A stretch of 41,817 nucleotides of DNA from an uncultured Clostridia bacterium (GTDB lineage Bacteria; Bacillota; Clostridia; Christensenellales; Borkfalkiaceae): positions 1 to 41,817 of the forward strand of contig CALVST010000017.1 in assembly GCA_944359365.1 (NCBI GenBank). The letters are read 5' to 3'. Both the position numbers and the translations under genes were made by a program. The notes beneath the pieces are model-generated. The model worked only from the letters and a program-made list of their open reading frames with translations. It did not search any database and had not been told where the DNA came from. This document shows positions 41,314-41,817 of this stretch, piece after piece (within the stretch, counting starts at the first letter, position 1; every line of letters starts with the position of its first letter).

Positions 41314-41562
41314 ATGCAGGGTAAAAAAGTAATAAAAACAGCAGTCATCTATGCGAGGTATTCTTCTGACAGTCAGACAGAACAGTCTATCGAGGGGCAG
41401 CTTCGTGTCTGTGAAGAATATGCGCAAAAAAATGATATTTTGATTCTGGATACTTATATCGATCGTGCTATGACGGGCACGAACGATAACCGTCCTGATT
41501 TTCAGCGTATGATTAAGGATAGCAATCGAAAAGAATGGACGTATGTTATTGTAAAGACATAA
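41314..41562 (+). pseudogene. N-terminal fragment of a large serine recombinase
   Basis: 82 residues from the ATG at 41314 (strong aaaggaggag site). The serine-recombinase start is intact: TAVIYARYSSDSQTEQSIEGQL with the catalytic Ser in ARYSSD, then YIDRAMTGTNDNRPDFQRMIKD. The frame stops after YVIVKT, where complete enzymes continue with a (Y)KLDRFSR-type motif; full enzymes have about 500-560 residues. The remainder is missing from this strand, so it cannot recombine DNA. The frame is open further upstream, but the ribosome binding site fixes the start. Confidence 0.85.
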
Positions 41563-41605
41563 ATTTATGGACACTCTCAAAATAAAGGTATCAGAGGCAT
41601 AAAGT

Positions 41606-41636
41606 AAGCGTATGAGTTCGGTCAACCCATACGCTT
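41606..41636. terminator. Hairpin between the two recombinase fragments
   Basis: Arms aagcgtatg (41606-41614) and catacgctt (41628-41636) with a 13-nt loop. It lies just after the end of the minus-strand recombinase and before a GTTGTTATTT stretch on the plus strand, so it may terminate either gene. The U tract is weak. Confidence 0.5.
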
Positions 41637-41640
41637 GTTG

Positions 41641-41817
41641 TTATTTATCGGAATTATTGAGTTTATACCGTAAGACGGAAGCTATATCGACTTTGTACAC
41701 GATATCTATTTCACGTTCTTTGCCCGTGATTTTCGGCAAGCCGCCTACGATGATACGGTCTATCAGCTCATAGCACATCTCGCGGGTAAGTTCCGGCGCT
41801 TCGAGATACTTCTTGAT
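41641..41817 (-). CDS. C-terminal part of a serine recombinase (DUF4368-type tail), partial
   Basis: A minus-strand frame enters from the right edge and ends at 41641. The 58 visible residues include LTREMCYELIDRIIVGG and KEREIDIVYKVDIAS, which match the DUF4368 C-terminal region of large serine recombinases from Clostridial mobile elements. Whether the gene is complete lies beyond the window. Confidence 0.75.
   Translation of the reverse strand: MKKYLEAPELTREMCYELIDRIIVGGLPKITGKEREIDIVYKVDIASVLRYKLNNSDK

Noticed and set aside
30432-41817. CRISPR array or tRNA-anchored integration site
   Set aside because: No regularly spaced direct repeats and no tRNA gene or tRNA 3' end fragment were seen in the accessory region.

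Overview
The window looks like chromosomal DNA of an anaerobic, low-to-mid GC member of the Bacillota (Clostridia), probably an uncultured gut or rumen-type bacterium. The evidence is strong AGGAGG-type ribosome binding sites, GTG and TTG starts, many lipobox lipoproteins, an acetyl-CoA-type MetA, an oxygen-sensitive class III ribonucleotide reductase, LacI and AraC control of ABC sugar importers, and serine recombinases with a DUF4368-like tail. The exact genus cannot be read from the sequence.

Layout. 1-1510: the end of an unidentified gene, metAA (methionine synthesis) and ssrA (tmRNA). 1800-13973: a starch/maltodextrin locus with a surface lipoprotein, a LacI-type repressor, an intracellular GH13 neopullulanase-like enzyme, a binding protein, two permeases, two paralogous esterases and a glycogen/maltodextrin phosphorylase broken by one in-frame TAA. 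Imported oligosaccharides would be debranched or hydrolysed by GH13 and phosphorolysed to glucose-1-phosphate; no ABC ATPase is present, so a shared MsmX-type ATPase is expected. 14071-15194: endonuclease Q, a repair nuclease for deaminated bases, apparently on a leaderless mRNA. 15417-30431: a second carbohydrate locus with an AraC regulator, binding protein, two permeases, a 1032-residue secreted protein, a DUF4838 lipoprotein, a 1091-residue Ig-like/beta-helix lipoprotein, a TIM-barrel isomerase and a Gfo/Idh/MocA oxidoreductase. The substrate is not evident, but the set suggests capture and catabolism of an unusual or modified sugar.

30500-41817 is accessory DNA. It opens with an AT-rich three-gene cassette (coiled-coil protein, four-helix membrane protein, DUF4238 protein) with its own promoter, which looks like a candidate defence or conflict module. 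It continues with a convergent Xre regulator and a tightly packed seven-gene operon: small conserved protein, nrdG, nrdD, dNMP kinase-like protein, metallophosphoesterase, an unusual protein that joins a restriction-enzyme-like N-terminal domain to BspA-type leucine-rich repeats, and a solitary beta-class DNA methyltransferase. The window ends with large inverted repeats, a long attenuator-like leader RNA and two fragments of serine recombinase genes facing each other, which mark this as mobile-element territory.

The most unusual items are the REase-like/LRR protein beside the orphan methyltransferase within a deoxynucleotide operon, the DUF4238 cassette, the recombinase leader RNA, and a recurring pattern of promoters placed so that the predicted transcript starts at or within about 3 nt of the start codon (endoQ, lacI, leader peptide).
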